Part shown: positions 1 through 8,360 of the stretch, piece by piece
Numbering within the stretch: position 1 is the stretch's first letter
Layout: each line of letters begins with the position of its first letter
Origin: Pseudomonas sp. Fl4BN1
GTDB taxonomy: Bacteria > Pseudomonadota > Gammaproteobacteria > Pseudomonadales > Pseudomonadaceae
Direction: 5' to 3'
Length of the DNA: 64,000 bases
NCBI RefSeq assembly: GCF_009908285.1
Contig: NZ_JAAARM010000002.1
Coordinates: forward strand, 1-64,000
Notes under the pieces: generated by a model
The model's input: only the letters and a program-made list of their open reading frames with translations
What the model was told of the DNA's origin: nothing
Database searches by the model: none
Program-made: the position numbers and the translations under genes

Positions 1-14
1 CCCCCGGCTCCCCC

Positions 15-37
15 GTAGGAGCCGGCTTGCCGGCGAA
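15..37. repeat. single REP arm
   Basis: One arm of the GTAGGAGCCGGCTTGCCGG palindrome family seen throughout the window. A partial second GCCGGCGAG motif follows, but no complete partner arm. Confidence 0.7.
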
Positions 38-62
38 ACTTGCCGGCGAGCCTTCCACAGGC

Positions 63-100
63 AAAAAAAAGCCCCGATCAAGCCGTGACAGGATCGAGGC
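63..100 (-). terminator. rho-independent terminator, leftward
   Basis: GCCCCGATC and GATCGAGGC form a 9-bp stem with one mismatch. On the minus strand it is followed by eight T residues. It lies about 140 nt past the stop of the leftward DUF4952-type gene, the likely transcript it ends. Confidence 0.6.
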
Positions 101-187
101 AGGGACTACTTCTGAGGAGCAGCGGTGAGAAGGTGACCAAACCCACACGACGCCAGCTGCTTGCAGTCTGCCCACTCTGCCTTGCTG

Positions 188-228
188 CGAGTTAGCCGAA
201 AACGACCTGCCCATAGGTATTAAGGCCA
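188..228. repeat. direct repeat copy A
   Basis: This stretch begins CGAGTTAGCCGAAAACGACC and continues with CATAGGT and AGGCC blocks. The same sequence recurs in the same orientation at 858-898. The first 22 bases are identical and the rest is similar. The two copies bracket the DUF4952-type gene. Confidence 0.8.
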
Positions 229-239
229 CTGGTACGCCT

Positions 240-668
240 TCAAATCTCCTCGGTGTACAGCACCACCGTCACATAGAAATAGCCGATCTTGTCCCACTCC
301 AGCCGCTGGTTATAGGGCGTCTCTTCAGAGCCCATGCCGAACTGATACTGACGGCCGGTGGCTTTGTCTCTATAGGAGATGAACCCCGCCGTTTCCCAGC
401 CACAGCAGACAAACTTCAGCTCGCCCTCCAAGCCCATTTCCTGCTGCAGATACCGCTCGACCTCGTGGGCATCCTTACCTTTGACTCTGTAGCTGGCGGT
501 CAGCGGTGCCCCCTGATGCTTCGGCTCCGACTCACAGCGGAAAAACTCCAGGGACTTCGGGGGATCGGCCATGGCCCGCAGGAAATCGGCGCACTCGGGG
601 GATGCCGAAACCGCGCTGGAAAACATCCAGAACCAACAGGCCAAACACACTCTGAACATCACTTTCAT
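240..668 (-). CDS. small secreted DUF4952-type protein
   Basis: 142 residues. An N-terminal hydrophobic stretch (about residues 4-22, ending in an Ala-rich cleavage-like site) indicates export to the periplasm or outside. The mature part has a CADFLRAM segment, a LEFFRC segment and a CCGW motif, so about four cysteines could pair. The CxDFL/LEFxxC pattern matches my recollection of DUF4952 proteins, whose function is unknown. The start is supported by GGAG nine bases upstream; a second Met is at codon 4. Direct repeats flank the gene on both sides, and a leftward terminator lies beyond its stop. The family assignment is from memory of the motif pattern and is moderate. Confidence 0.7.
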   Translation of the reverse strand: MKVMFRVCLACWFWMFSSAVSASPECADFLRAMADPPKSLEFFRCESEPKHQGAPLTASYRVKGKDAHEVERYLQQEMGLEGELKFVCCGWETAGFISYRDKATGRQYQFGMGSEETPYNQRLEWDKIGYFYVTVVLYTEEI

Positions 669-857
669 CGACTACAGCTCCATGTTTTCCGCCCCAGCGG
701 CCATCCTGCCAAACATCCACCGCGTGCGCAGTGTGTCCTTGAGCGACAGGACCGCTCATTGCCTACCCTTATGCAAGCCCGAGCCATCACAAGCAAGCCC
801 CGCGAGACTGAATAGCACAGCCTTTTCCAAGCGCGCTGGCAACCGGCTATTTACCAT

Positions 858-898
858 CGAGTTAGCCGAAAACGACCTGTTCATAGGTAAACAGGCCA
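858..898. repeat. direct repeat copy B (in a 313-bp gap, 669-981)
   Basis: Second copy of the repeat at 188-228, in the same orientation. It lies in the gene-free stretch 669-981. I see nothing else clear there: no terminator and no convincing small gene. Confidence 0.8.
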
Positions 899-981
899 TC
901 GCGACAATCTACCCTTGCCGCCGCCGGGATGGCCTACCAGAATCGACTGACGACCACGCTCCCTGAATAAGGATAAGAGTC

Positions 982-1245
982 ATGATGCATGCGGATTTGA
1001 TTGATCAGGACGACCTGCTGGGACAACTCCGGGCCCTGGGTTTCGAGATGCCCGCAGGCGCCAGTGCCGAGCAGGCCTGTGAATGTGCGGTACGCGGCTT
1101 GAGTGATGCGCGGGCCAAGGCGCTCAAGGGCATGGTGGAGCAGATGCTCACCGGCAACGCGACGATTCTTCCGGCAGTGCGCCAGGCTATAGACCGCCAG
1201 TTGCTACCGGCCCTGGCCGAGCACCTGCAGCAAAAACGCGCGTGA
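982..1245 (+). CDS. small conserved protein of unknown function
   Basis: 87 residues, acidic at the N-terminus, predicted mostly helical, with no signal peptide or membrane segment. AAGGA eight bases before the ATG supports the start, with a second ATG immediately after. It contains two cysteines (an ACEC segment near residue 30) and no catalytic motif I recognise. The acetyltransferase gene begins 65 bases downstream on the same strand, so the two may be cotranscribed. It resembles small Pseudomonas proteins annotated only as hypothetical; I do not assign a function. Confidence 0.65.
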   Translation: MMHADLIDQDDLLGQLRALGFEMPAGASAEQACECAVRGLSDARAKALKGMVEQMLTGNATILPAVRQAIDRQLLPALAEHLQQKRA

Positions 1246-1310
1246 ATTTCCCTGGATCCTGAACGGATTGCTAGAGTGCGCCGATCTCCGGCAAACACAG
1301 GCAAGCGCTC

Positions 1311-1757
1311 ATGATCCGCATTCAAACCGGCTTATCCGCCGAACCATCCGGCTGGCTGCAATTGCGCCAGGGCCTGTGGCCCGACTGTCCGCCAGACGAG
1401 CACCGGGCCGAAATCCAGCAGATGCTGGCCGAGCCCCAGCGCTACGGCTGCTGGCTGGCCTTTGCCGAGAGCGGTGAGGTCATCGGCCTGGCCGAGGCGG
1501 CGTTGCGTCACGACTATGTCAACGGAACCGACAGCTCGCCGGTGGTATTTCTCGAAGGGATCTATGTAGCACCCGAGCACCGGCGCCGGGGCGTTGCCCA
1601 GCAACTGATCGAGCAGGTCAGCCAGTGGGGACGACAGTCGGGATGTGTGGAGATCGCGTCAGACACCGGCCTGGATAATCTGCTCAGCCAGAATCTGCAC
1701 CACGCGCTGGGCTTCGAAGAAACCGAACGCGTGGTGTATTTCAAAAAACGTCTTTGA
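1311..1757 (+). CDS. AAC(6')-like GNAT acetyltransferase
   Basis: 148 residues, a single GNAT domain. The acetyl-CoA loop is EHRRRGVA (about residues 84-91). The segments YVNGT, FLEGIYV, the SDTGLDN stretch, and ALGFEETERVVYFKK at the C-terminus closely follow the chromosomal aminoglycoside 6'-N-acetyltransferases of Acinetobacter and Stenotrophomonas as I remember them, and the length (~145-150) fits. The expected reaction is acetyl transfer to the 6'-amino group of aminoglycosides; the true substrate in this host is inferred, not shown. The stop codon directly abuts the stop of the convergent gbdR gene with no spacer. Confidence 0.8.
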   Translation: MIRIQTGLSAEPSGWLQLRQGLWPDCPPDEHRAEIQQMLAEPQRYGCWLAFAESGEVIGLAEAALRHDYVNGTDSSPVVFLEGIYVAPEHRRRGVAQQLIEQVSQWGRQSGCVEIASDTGLDNLLSQNLHHALGFEETERVVYFKKRL

Positions 1758-2861
1758 CTACAGACGCACGCTGGCGAAGGTCGACTCGTTGCGCGCCTGG
1801 CTCAGGGCCGACAGCGGGCCGGACAACGGCGCCAGGACCATGGCCTGCGGCAGCGGCATCATCGCCACCTGCTGGGTGGTGTTGGAGCCGATACGCTCAT
1901 CCCGCGGCGGAATGCCGAAGTACTCGCGGTAGCACTTGGAAAAGTGCGGTGTAGAGACGAAACCACAGACCGAAGCCACTTCGATGATCGACATCGGTGT
2001 CTGCTTGAGCAGTTGCCGGGCGCGGATCAAGCGCAGTTTGAGGTAGTAGCGCGATGGCGAGCAATGCAGGTACTTCTGGAACAGGCGCTCCAGTTGACGA
2101 CGCGACACTGCGACATACACCGCCAGTTCGTCGAGATCGATCGGCTCTTCGAGGTTGGCCTCCATCAGCGCAACGATCTCTTGCAGCTTGGGCTGGTTGG
2201 TACCGAGCATGTGCTTGAGCGGAACACGCTGGTGATCCTGCTCATTGCGGATGCGCTCGTAGACGAACATTTCCGAGATCGCCGCCGACAGTTCACGGCC
2301 GTGATCACGGCTGATCAGGTGCAGCATCATGTCCAGCGGCGCAGTGCCGCCGGAGCTGGTGAAACGGTTGCGATCGAGGGTGAACAGGCGGGTGCTCATG
2401 GCCACCCGAGGAAAAGCTTCCTGCATCGACGCCAGGCATTCCCAGTGCACGCTGCAATCGAAACCGTCCAGCAGGCCGGCACAGGCCAGGGCCCAGCTGC
2501 CGGTGCACACGGCGCCCAGGCGCCGGGACTGGCGGGCCTGACTCTGCAGCCATGAGACATGTTCACGGGTCACGGTGCGCTGGATGCCGATGCCACCGCA
2601 GACGATCACGGTGTCCAGGCTAGGGGCTTTGTGCATGGCGGCGTCGGGGGTGATTTGCAGACCGTCACTGGCCCAGACCTGCCCGCCATCGACGCTGAGG
2701 GTAGTCCAGCGATACAGCTCGCGGCCGGACAGTTGGTTGGCCATGCGCAGGGGTTCGACTGCGGAGGCCAGGGAAATCAGCGTGAAATTGTCCAGCAGCA
2801 GAAAGCCGATGGATTGAGGCGCACGGTTCTGGGGTTGGGCCCCGGAGTTGAACGACGTCAT
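1758..2861 (-). CDS. gbdR: GbdR, AraC-family regulator of glycine betaine catabolism
   Basis: 367 residues. The N-terminal half is a DJ-1/PfpI-like domain of the GlxA class, with the VCTGSWALA elbow near residues 118-126. The C-terminal ~100 residues hold the AraC double helix-turn-helix (SRRQLERLFQKY and CGFVSTPHFSKCYREYFG), followed by a ~40-residue tail. In P. aeruginosa GbdR activates choline, betaine and dimethylglycine genes, with betaine and dimethylglycine as inducers. Length, sequence and the neighbours sdaB and cbcXWV match that locus. It is transcribed leftwards, like sdaB, from its own upstream region. Confidence 0.93.
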   Translation of the reverse strand: MTSFNSGAQPQNRAPQSIGFLLLDNFTLISLASAVEPLRMANQLSGRELYRWTTLSVDGGQVWASDGLQITPDAAMHKAPSLDTVIVCGGIGIQRTVTREHVSWLQSQARQSRRLGAVCTGSWALACAGLLDGFDCSVHWECLASMQEAFPRVAMSTRLFTLDRNRFTSSGGTAPLDMMLHLISRDHGRELSAAISEMFVYERIRNEQDHQRVPLKHMLGTNQPKLQEIVALMEANLEEPIDLDELAVYVAVSRRQLERLFQKYLHCSPSRYYLKLRLIRARQLLKQTPMSIIEVASVCGFVSTPHFSKCYREYFGIPPRDERIGSNTTQQVAMMPLPQAMVLAPLSGPLSALSQARNESTFASVRL

Positions 2862-3319
2862 CGCGATATCTCCTCACACAAAGCGGGTGATGGCCTCAGG
2901 CGGAGGCTCTTTTTATGTGCCCTGCTGCTCAACAGAGGCGGGCTTGAGATTCACAGAGCAATTGCCATGCCTAAAGTTGAATGGGCATTCAATAACTCCT
3001 GAAAACGACGTCGCGACGTGTCTACATAGCCCTTGTCAATGTGCGGATTAGAAGCGCTCGAGAAACCTGGCCACCGGCGGGGGTTGCAGCTGTGAGCAGT
3101 TAGGTAGCACTTGCGCGAGCGCTGTATCGCGCCTTGCATGGCAAGTGTCACTCCAAGCACAGCCGGCCGACGAACGCGAACGCTCGTCGGCCGCCATAAC
3201 AACTTGTCTATTCACGACGCGCTAAAAGGTGGCGCGCCCTCGATTCGTGAACAATTTGAGCGCGTGCGCCTCTGTCGAAGCCAACTCGTCGGCACCCGGT
3301 GCCTATCCCCTGCGCGCAC
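2862..3319. other. 458-bp gap between gbdR and sdaB
   Basis: No convincing gene. It must hold the gbdR promoter at its left side. A perfect 10-bp stem (CGGCCGACGA with TCGTCGGCCG, loop of ten bases) lies at 3164-3193. It is terminator-like but has no T-run on either strand. It may end sdaB transcripts, whose stop is 127 bases upstream in that direction. Confidence 0.5.
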
Positions 3320-4696
3320 TCAACACTCGACGGCACTCACCGCCAACCCGCCGCGAGAGGTCTCTTTGTACTTGTCGTGCATATCCGCCCCGGTATCACG
3401 CATGGTGCGTATGACCCGGTCCAGGGAAATGAAGTGCTGGCCATCACCGCGCAAGGCCATCTGTGCGGCATTGATCGCCTTGACCGCGGCAATCGCGTTG
3501 CGCTCGATGCAGGGCACCTGGACCAGCCCGCCCACCGGATCACAGGTCAGGCCGAGGTTATGTTCCAGGCCGATTTCCGCCGCGTTGCACAACTGCGCAG
3601 GCGTCGCCCCCAGAATCTCCGCCAACCCGGCCGCCGCCATGGCGCAGGCCGAGCCCACCTCCCCCTGGCAGCCCACTTCGGCGCCGGAGATCGAAGCGTT
3701 CTTCTTGCACAAGATGCCGATCGCTGCCGCACCCAGGAAAAAGTCCACCACGTTGGCGTCGGTCACTTCCTCGCTGAACTTCATGAAGTAATGCAGCACC
3801 GCCGGAATGATCCCGGCCGCGCCATTGGTGGGGGCAGTTACCATGCGGCCGCCGGCGGCGTTTTCCTCGTTCACCGCCAGGGCGAACAGGTTGACCCACT
3901 CCATGGCGCTCAAGGTCGAGCCGATCACATTGGGCTTGTTCAACTCCTGCAGGCTGCGGTGCAGCTTGGCCGCACGCCGCCGCACATTGAGCCCGCCGGG
4001 CAGGATGCCTTCGTGCTTGAGCCCCTGTTCGACGCAATCCTGCATGGCCCGCCAGAGCGTCATCAGCGTGTCGCGGATTTCCTCCTCAGGGCGCCAGACC
4101 TTCTCGTTGGCCAGCATCAGTTCGGCGACCCGCAGGTTGTGCTCCTGACACAGGCTGAGCAATTGCGCCGCACTGGAAAAGTCGTAAGGCAGTTCGCTGC
4201 GATCCAGGTCCGCCACGCCACTGCTGGCCTGGGCCTGGTCGACGACAAAACCGCCGCCCACCGAATAGTAGGTATCGCGGTGCAACTCACCGCCCTCGCC
4301 TTCCACTACCAGGGTCATGGCGTTGGGGTGAAAGGGCAGGTTTTCATCCACCAGGCGCATGTCCCGGGACCAGATGAAAGCCACCGGCAGGCGACCGTCC
4401 AGCAACAGAGTGTCGGTTTCCCGCAGCCGCTCGATGCGGGTGCCGATCAACGAAGGATCGATCGCGTCCGGCCACTCCCCCATCAACCCCATGATCACCG
4501 CGTTGTCGCTGCCGTGGCCGATGCCGGTGGCGGACAGCGAACCGAAGAGTTGCACCTCGACCCGCCGTACCTGTTCCAGCAGGTGTTTTTCCTTCAATGC
4601 CTGGACGAACAACGCCGCTGCGCGCATGGGCCCGACGGTGTGGGAACTGGAGGGACCGATGCCGATCTTGAACAAGTCGAAAACACTGATAGCCAT
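3320..4696 (-). CDS. sdaB: L-serine ammonia-lyase, iron-sulfur dependent
   Basis: 458 residues, the single-chain bacterial form with fused beta and alpha domains. The N-terminal GPSSSHTVGPMRAA motif (about 14-27) and the C-terminal GCQGEVGSACAMAAAG segment, with cysteines that can ligate the 4Fe-4S cluster, are both intact. The enzyme deaminates L-serine to pyruvate and ammonia in the cytoplasm. An upstream in-frame ATG would add 13 residues; the ATG at 4696 follows GAGGGG and gives the family N-terminus (MAISVFDLFKIG). Its place beside gbdR and the choline transporter fits the last step of betaine catabolism, where sarcosine and glycine become serine. Confidence 0.93.
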   Translation of the reverse strand: MAISVFDLFKIGIGPSSSHTVGPMRAAALFVQALKEKHLLEQVRRVEVQLFGSLSATGIGHGSDNAVIMGLMGEWPDAIDPSLIGTRIERLRETDTLLLDGRLPVAFIWSRDMRLVDENLPFHPNAMTLVVEGEGGELHRDTYYSVGGGFVVDQAQASSGVADLDRSELPYDFSSAAQLLSLCQEHNLRVAELMLANEKVWRPEEEIRDTLMTLWRAMQDCVEQGLKHEGILPGGLNVRRRAAKLHRSLQELNKPNVIGSTLSAMEWVNLFALAVNEENAAGGRMVTAPTNGAAGIIPAVLHYFMKFSEEVTDANVVDFFLGAAAIGILCKKNASISGAEVGCQGEVGSACAMAAAGLAEILGATPAQLCNAAEIGLEHNLGLTCDPVGGLVQVPCIERNAIAAVKAINAAQMALRGDGQHFISLDRVIRTMRDTGADMHDKYKETSRGGLAVSAVEC

Positions 4697-4919
4697 TACT
4701 GCAAAACCCCTCGTTGAGCACAGTCCAGACGCCAAAAACGCCCGCTGACGGAGCTGCTACGCTCAAGCTGCAATCCGCCGAGAAGGGCGCATCATCAGGC
4801 TTTTAACGAGTCCCACGACGTCTGACACCGACCCACTCATGCCCACTAACGCCGCCAGGCGCAACGCTCGAGTTTTGGGCGCTTTTGCGGCTCAGATGCA
4901 GGAAAAATTGCAGAAAAAC

Positions 4920-4982
4920 ACTGTAAGCGACCTCACCGACACTGGATGCGACCCTCCCTGTACTGGATACGACGCACCCTGT
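4920..4982. promoter_or_regulatory. three tandem 21-bp repeats upstream of cbcX
   Basis: Consecutive units start at 4920, 4941 and 4962. The second and third match at 18 of 21 positions (ACTGGATRCGAC core, ending CCCTGT). The first is weaker, about 13 of 21. The 21-base phase equals two helical turns, as expected for AraC-type activators that bind direct repeats. The element lies 140-200 bp before cbcX in the divergent sdaB-cbcX gap (4697-5122). I infer a GbdR target but do not recall its consensus well enough to confirm. Nothing else obvious is in this gap. Confidence 0.55.
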
Positions 4983-5122
4983 AGGCGACAGATTTTCACT
5001 GGTACATGATCAGTCTCGACTCGATTGCAAGGCACGGTGGTAGAGCTGTTCCCGACACACCAACCGCCACACTTATAAGCGCGGTCCAAACGCCGCCAGA
5101 AAAACATCCAGGAGTCTCCCCG

Positions 5123-6079
5123 ATGAAAGGTTCCCCGTCGTTGTTGTTGGCCGCCACGCTGAGTCTGCCGCTTCTGGCACAAGCTGCAGAACCGGCGCAA
5201 TGCAGCACCGTAAACTTCTCCGATGTCGGCTGGACCGACATCACCGTGACCACCGCCACCACCAGCGTCGTGCTCAACGCCCTGGGCTACAAGACCAAGA
5301 CCACGATGATTTCCGTGCCGGTGACCTACAAGTCCCTGGCCGACGGCAAGAACATGGACATCTTCCTCGGCAACTGGATGCCGACCATGGAAAACGACAT
5401 CAAGCAGTACCGTGATGCCGGCACCGTGGAAACCGTGCGCGCCAACCTGGAGAACGCCAAGTACACCCTGGCAGTGCCTGAGGCGCTGTACGACAAGGGC
5501 CTGAAAGACTTCTCCGACCTGGTCAAGTTCAAGAAGGAACTGGACGGCAAGATCTATGGCATCGAGCCGGGCAACGACGGCAACCGCACCATCCAGACGA
5601 TGATCGACAAGAACGCCTTCGGCCTCAAGGACGCCGGCTTCAAGGTAGTGGAATCCAGTGAGGCGGGCATGCTTTCGCAAGTCGAACGCGCCCAGCGCCG
5701 CGACACCGCGGTGGTGTTCCTGGGCTGGGAACCGCACCCGATGAACACCCGTTTCAAGATGAAGTACCTGACCGGGGGTGACGAGTTCTTCGGCCCCAAC
5801 TTCGGCCAGGCGACCATCTACACCAACACCCGCAAGGGCTACACCAGCGAATGCAGCAACGTCGGCCAGTTGCTGAAGAACCTGTCGTTCACCCTGAACA
5901 TGGAAAGCTCCCTGATGGGTAACGTTCTGGACGACAAGATGAAGCCTGACGCGGCCGCCAAGGCCTGGCTGAAGAACAACCCACAGGTGCTCGATACATG
6001 GCTCGCTGGCGTGACCACCATTGACGGTAAACCCGGCCTTGCAGCCGTGAAAGCCAAGCTTGAGCAGGCCTCTAATTAA
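5123..6079 (+). CDS. cbcX: choline ABC transporter, periplasmic binding protein
   Basis: 318 residues. A signal peptide of about 21 residues ends at LAQA-AEPAQC. The mature part is an OpuAC/ChoX-type glycine-betaine/choline binding protein (VGWTDITVTTATTSVVLNAL near the start, then NWMPTMENDI). It captures choline in the periplasm for the CbcW permease. The ATG at 5123 is preceded by CAGGAG; a longer reading frame upstream would place residues before the signal peptide, so I reject it. It is first in the cbcXWV operon, 73 bp before cbcW. The order and neighbours match P. aeruginosa cbcXWV. Confidence 0.92.
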   Translation: MKGSPSLLLAATLSLPLLAQAAEPAQCSTVNFSDVGWTDITVTTATTSVVLNALGYKTKTTMISVPVTYKSLADGKNMDIFLGNWMPTMENDIKQYRDAGTVETVRANLENAKYTLAVPEALYDKGLKDFSDLVKFKKELDGKIYGIEPGNDGNRTIQTMIDKNAFGLKDAGFKVVESSEAGMLSQVERAQRRDTAVVFLGWEPHPMNTRFKMKYLTGGDEFFGPNFGQATIYTNTRKGYTSECSNVGQLLKNLSFTLNMESSLMGNVLDDKMKPDAAAKAWLKNNPQVLDTWLAGVTTIDGKPGLAAVKAKLEQASN

Positions 6080-6152
6080 TAAGTAGCGCGCTTACGCCGG
6101 GTGGGTTCGCCCGCCCGGGCTGTTTTTTCCTTGCATGCGGACGTTCAATACC

Positions 6153-6998
6153 ATGCTGACTGATCAGAAAATCCCCTTGGGCCAGTACATCGCAGCTTTC
6201 GTAGAGTGGTTGACGAAGCACGGCGCCTACATCTTCGACGCGATCGCTACCACCCTGGAAACCATGATCCACGGCGTGACGTTCGCGCTGACCTGGTTCA
6301 ACCCCCTGGCCCTGATCGGCCTGATCGCCCTGCTCGCGCACTTGATCCAGCGCAAATGGGGCCTGACTGTATTTGTCGTGCTGTCGTTCCTGCTGATCCT
6401 CAACCTGGGGTACTGGCAGGAAACCATGGAAACCCTGGCCCAGGTCCTGTTCGCCACCCTGGTCTGCGTGGTCATCGGCGTGCCCCTGGGGATCGTCGCC
6501 GCCCACAAGCCGCTGTTCTATACGATGATGCGTCCAGTGCTCGACCTGATGCAGACCGTACCCACTTTCGTCTACCTGATCCCGACCCTGACCCTGTTCG
6601 GCCTGGGCGTGGTGCCCGGGTTGATTTCCACCGTAGTGTTCGCCATCGCGGCACCGATTCGCCTGACCTACCTGGGCATTCGCGATGTTCCACAAGAGTT
6701 GATGGATGCCGGCAAAGCCTTTGGCTGCTCGCGCCGTCAGTTGTTGTCGCGCATTGAACTGCCCCACGCCATGCCGAGCATCGCCGCCGGTATCACCCAG
6801 TGCATCATGCTGTCGCTGTCGATGGTGGTGATCGCCGCCCTGGTGGGCGCCGATGGCCTGGGCAAGCCGGTGGTCAACGCACTCAACACTGCCGATATTG
6901 CATTGGGTTTTGAAGCCGGCCTGGCGATCGTCCTGCTGGCGATCATGCTCGACCGCATCTGCAAGCAACCTGAAGCCAAAGTAGGAGGTGACGCATGA
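6153..6998 (+). CDS. cbcW: choline ABC transporter permease
   Basis: 281 residues with about six membrane segments, beginning at residue ~38. The ABC permease loop is near residues 190-215 (ELMDAGKAFGCSRRQLLSRIELP). It forms the inner-membrane channel of the CbcXWV importer. The start at 6153 (MLTDQKIPLGQ) gives the family N-terminus; another ATG six codons upstream is possible, and neither has a strong ribosome site. The stop overlaps the cbcV start as ATGA, pointing to translational coupling. Confidence 0.92.
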   Translation: MLTDQKIPLGQYIAAFVEWLTKHGAYIFDAIATTLETMIHGVTFALTWFNPLALIGLIALLAHLIQRKWGLTVFVVLSFLLILNLGYWQETMETLAQVLFATLVCVVIGVPLGIVAAHKPLFYTMMRPVLDLMQTVPTFVYLIPTLTLFGLGVVPGLISTVVFAIAAPIRLTYLGIRDVPQELMDAGKAFGCSRRQLLSRIELPHAMPSIAAGITQCIMLSLSMVVIAALVGADGLGKPVVNALNTADIALGFEAGLAIVLLAIMLDRICKQPEAKVGGDA

Positions 6999-8173
6999 GC
7001 ATTATCCGCTTCGACAAGGTCGACGTGATTTTCTCCAAGGACCCGCGCGAGGCGCTCAAGCTGCTGGACCAGGGCATGACCCGCAACGAGATCCTGAAGA
7101 AGACCGGGCAGATCGTTGGCGTGGAAAACGCCAGCCTGGATGTCGAGAAGGGCGAGATCTGCGTGCTGATGGGCCTCTCAGGCTCCGGCAAGTCGAGCTT
7201 GCTGCGCTGCATCAACGGCCTCAACACCGTGAGCCGCGGCAAGCTGTTCGTCGAGCACGAAGGCAAGCAGATCGACATTGCCTCTTGCAGCCCCGCCGAA
7301 CTGAAAATGATGCGCACCCAGCGCATCGCCATGGTGTTCCAGAAGTTCGCCCTGATGCCCTGGCTGACGGTGCGGGAAAACATCAGCTTCGGCCTGGAGA
7401 TGCAGGGCCGGCCGGAAAAGGAACGGCGCAAGCTGGTGGATGAGAAGCTTGAGCTGGTGGGCCTGACCCAGTGGCGCAACAAGAAACCCGACGAGCTTTC
7501 CGGCGGCATGCAGCAACGTGTGGGCCTGGCCCGCGCCCTGGCGATGGACGCAGATATCCTGCTGATGGACGAACCCTTCTCGGCCCTCGACCCACTGATC
7601 CGCCAAGGCCTGCAGGACGAGTTGCTGGAGCTGCAACGCAAGCTGAGCAAGACCATCGTGTTCGTCAGCCACGACCTGGACGAGGCCCTGAAGCTCGGCA
7701 GCCGCATCGCCATCATGAAAGACGGCAGGATCATCCAGTACAGCAAACCGGAAGAGATCGTCCTCAACCCGGCCGACGACTATGTACGCACCTTCGTCGC
7801 CCACACCAACCCGTTGAACGTGCTCTGCGGGCGCAGCCTGATGCGCACCCTGGACAACTGCAAGCGGGTCAACGGTTCGGTATGCCTGGACCCGGGCGGC
7901 GACTCCTGGCTGGACCTGGCGGAAGGCAACACCATCAAGGGCGCGCGGCGCAATGGCTCGCAGATGGACCTGCAGAACTGGATTCCGGGGCAAGCGGTGG
8001 AGGAGCTGGGACGGCGCCCGACCCTGGTGGATTCCAACATCGGCATGCGCGACGCCCTGCAGATCCGCTACCAGACCGGCAACAAACTGGTGCTCCACGA
8101 CAACCAGAAGGTGGTGGGAATTCTCGGCGACAGCGAGCTCTACCACGCCCTGCTCGGCAAGAACCTGGGTTAA
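6995..8173 (+). CDS. cbcV: choline ABC transporter ATP-binding protein
   Basis: 392 residues. Walker A GLSGSGKSS is at about 60-68, the signature is LSGGMQQRVGLARAL, and Walker B is ILLMDEPFSALDP, all intact. The C-terminal ~110 residues form a regulatory CBS-like region, as in OpuAA/ProV-type ATPases. It powers choline uptake through CbcW. AGGAGGTG lies just before the overlapping ATGA start. A terminator follows 14 bp after the stop, so the operon ends here. Confidence 0.93.
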   Translation: MSIIRFDKVDVIFSKDPREALKLLDQGMTRNEILKKTGQIVGVENASLDVEKGEICVLMGLSGSGKSSLLRCINGLNTVSRGKLFVEHEGKQIDIASCSPAELKMMRTQRIAMVFQKFALMPWLTVRENISFGLEMQGRPEKERRKLVDEKLELVGLTQWRNKKPDELSGGMQQRVGLARALAMDADILLMDEPFSALDPLIRQGLQDELLELQRKLSKTIVFVSHDLDEALKLGSRIAIMKDGRIIQYSKPEEIVLNPADDYVRTFVAHTNPLNVLCGRSLMRTLDNCKRVNGSVCLDPGGDSWLDLAEGNTIKGARRNGSQMDLQNWIPGQAVEELGRRPTLVDSNIGMRDALQIRYQTGNKLVLHDNQKVVGILGDSELYHALLGKNLG

Positions 8174-8186
8174 GCAGCAGACACAA

Positions 8187-8213
8187 AAACGCCGCGAGCA
8201 ATCGCGGCGTTTT
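8187..8213 (+). terminator. terminator of cbcXWV
   Basis: AAAACGCCGCGA and TCGCGGCGTTTT form a perfect stem with a short loop, rich in T after it. It lies directly behind cbcV. Confidence 0.85.
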
Positions 8214-8235
8214 GCTTTAACGACACACCACCTTC

Positions 8236-8319
8236 TGTAGGAGCTGGCTTGCCAGCGAAGAGGCCCTGAAGCCTTGCAGCACCCTTGAGGGCGCCGTCGC
8301 CGGCAAGCCGGCTCCTACA
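8236..8319. repeat. REP palindrome pair
   Basis: Two inverted arms about 40 bases apart, GTAGGAGCTGGCTTGCCAGC first and GCCGGCAAGCCGGCTCCTAC second. It sits between the convergent cbcV and betT genes. Confidence 0.9.
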
Positions 8320-8360
8320 TCCGGTGGAGCCGCTCCATCGGGAGCGGCCCGTGACTTCAC

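Noticed and set aside
532..759. Short leftward frame (HAVDVWQDGRWGG) overlapping the start of the DUF4952-type gene
   Set aside because: It overlaps a better-supported gene in another frame and has no recognisable domain. A second short frame ending GAENMEL just before the gene is equally unsupported. Either could be a remnant, but I cannot show it.
3164..3193. Rho-independent terminator in the gbdR-sdaB gap
   Set aside because: The stem is perfect but no T-run follows on either strand, so I list it only as a hairpin in the gap.
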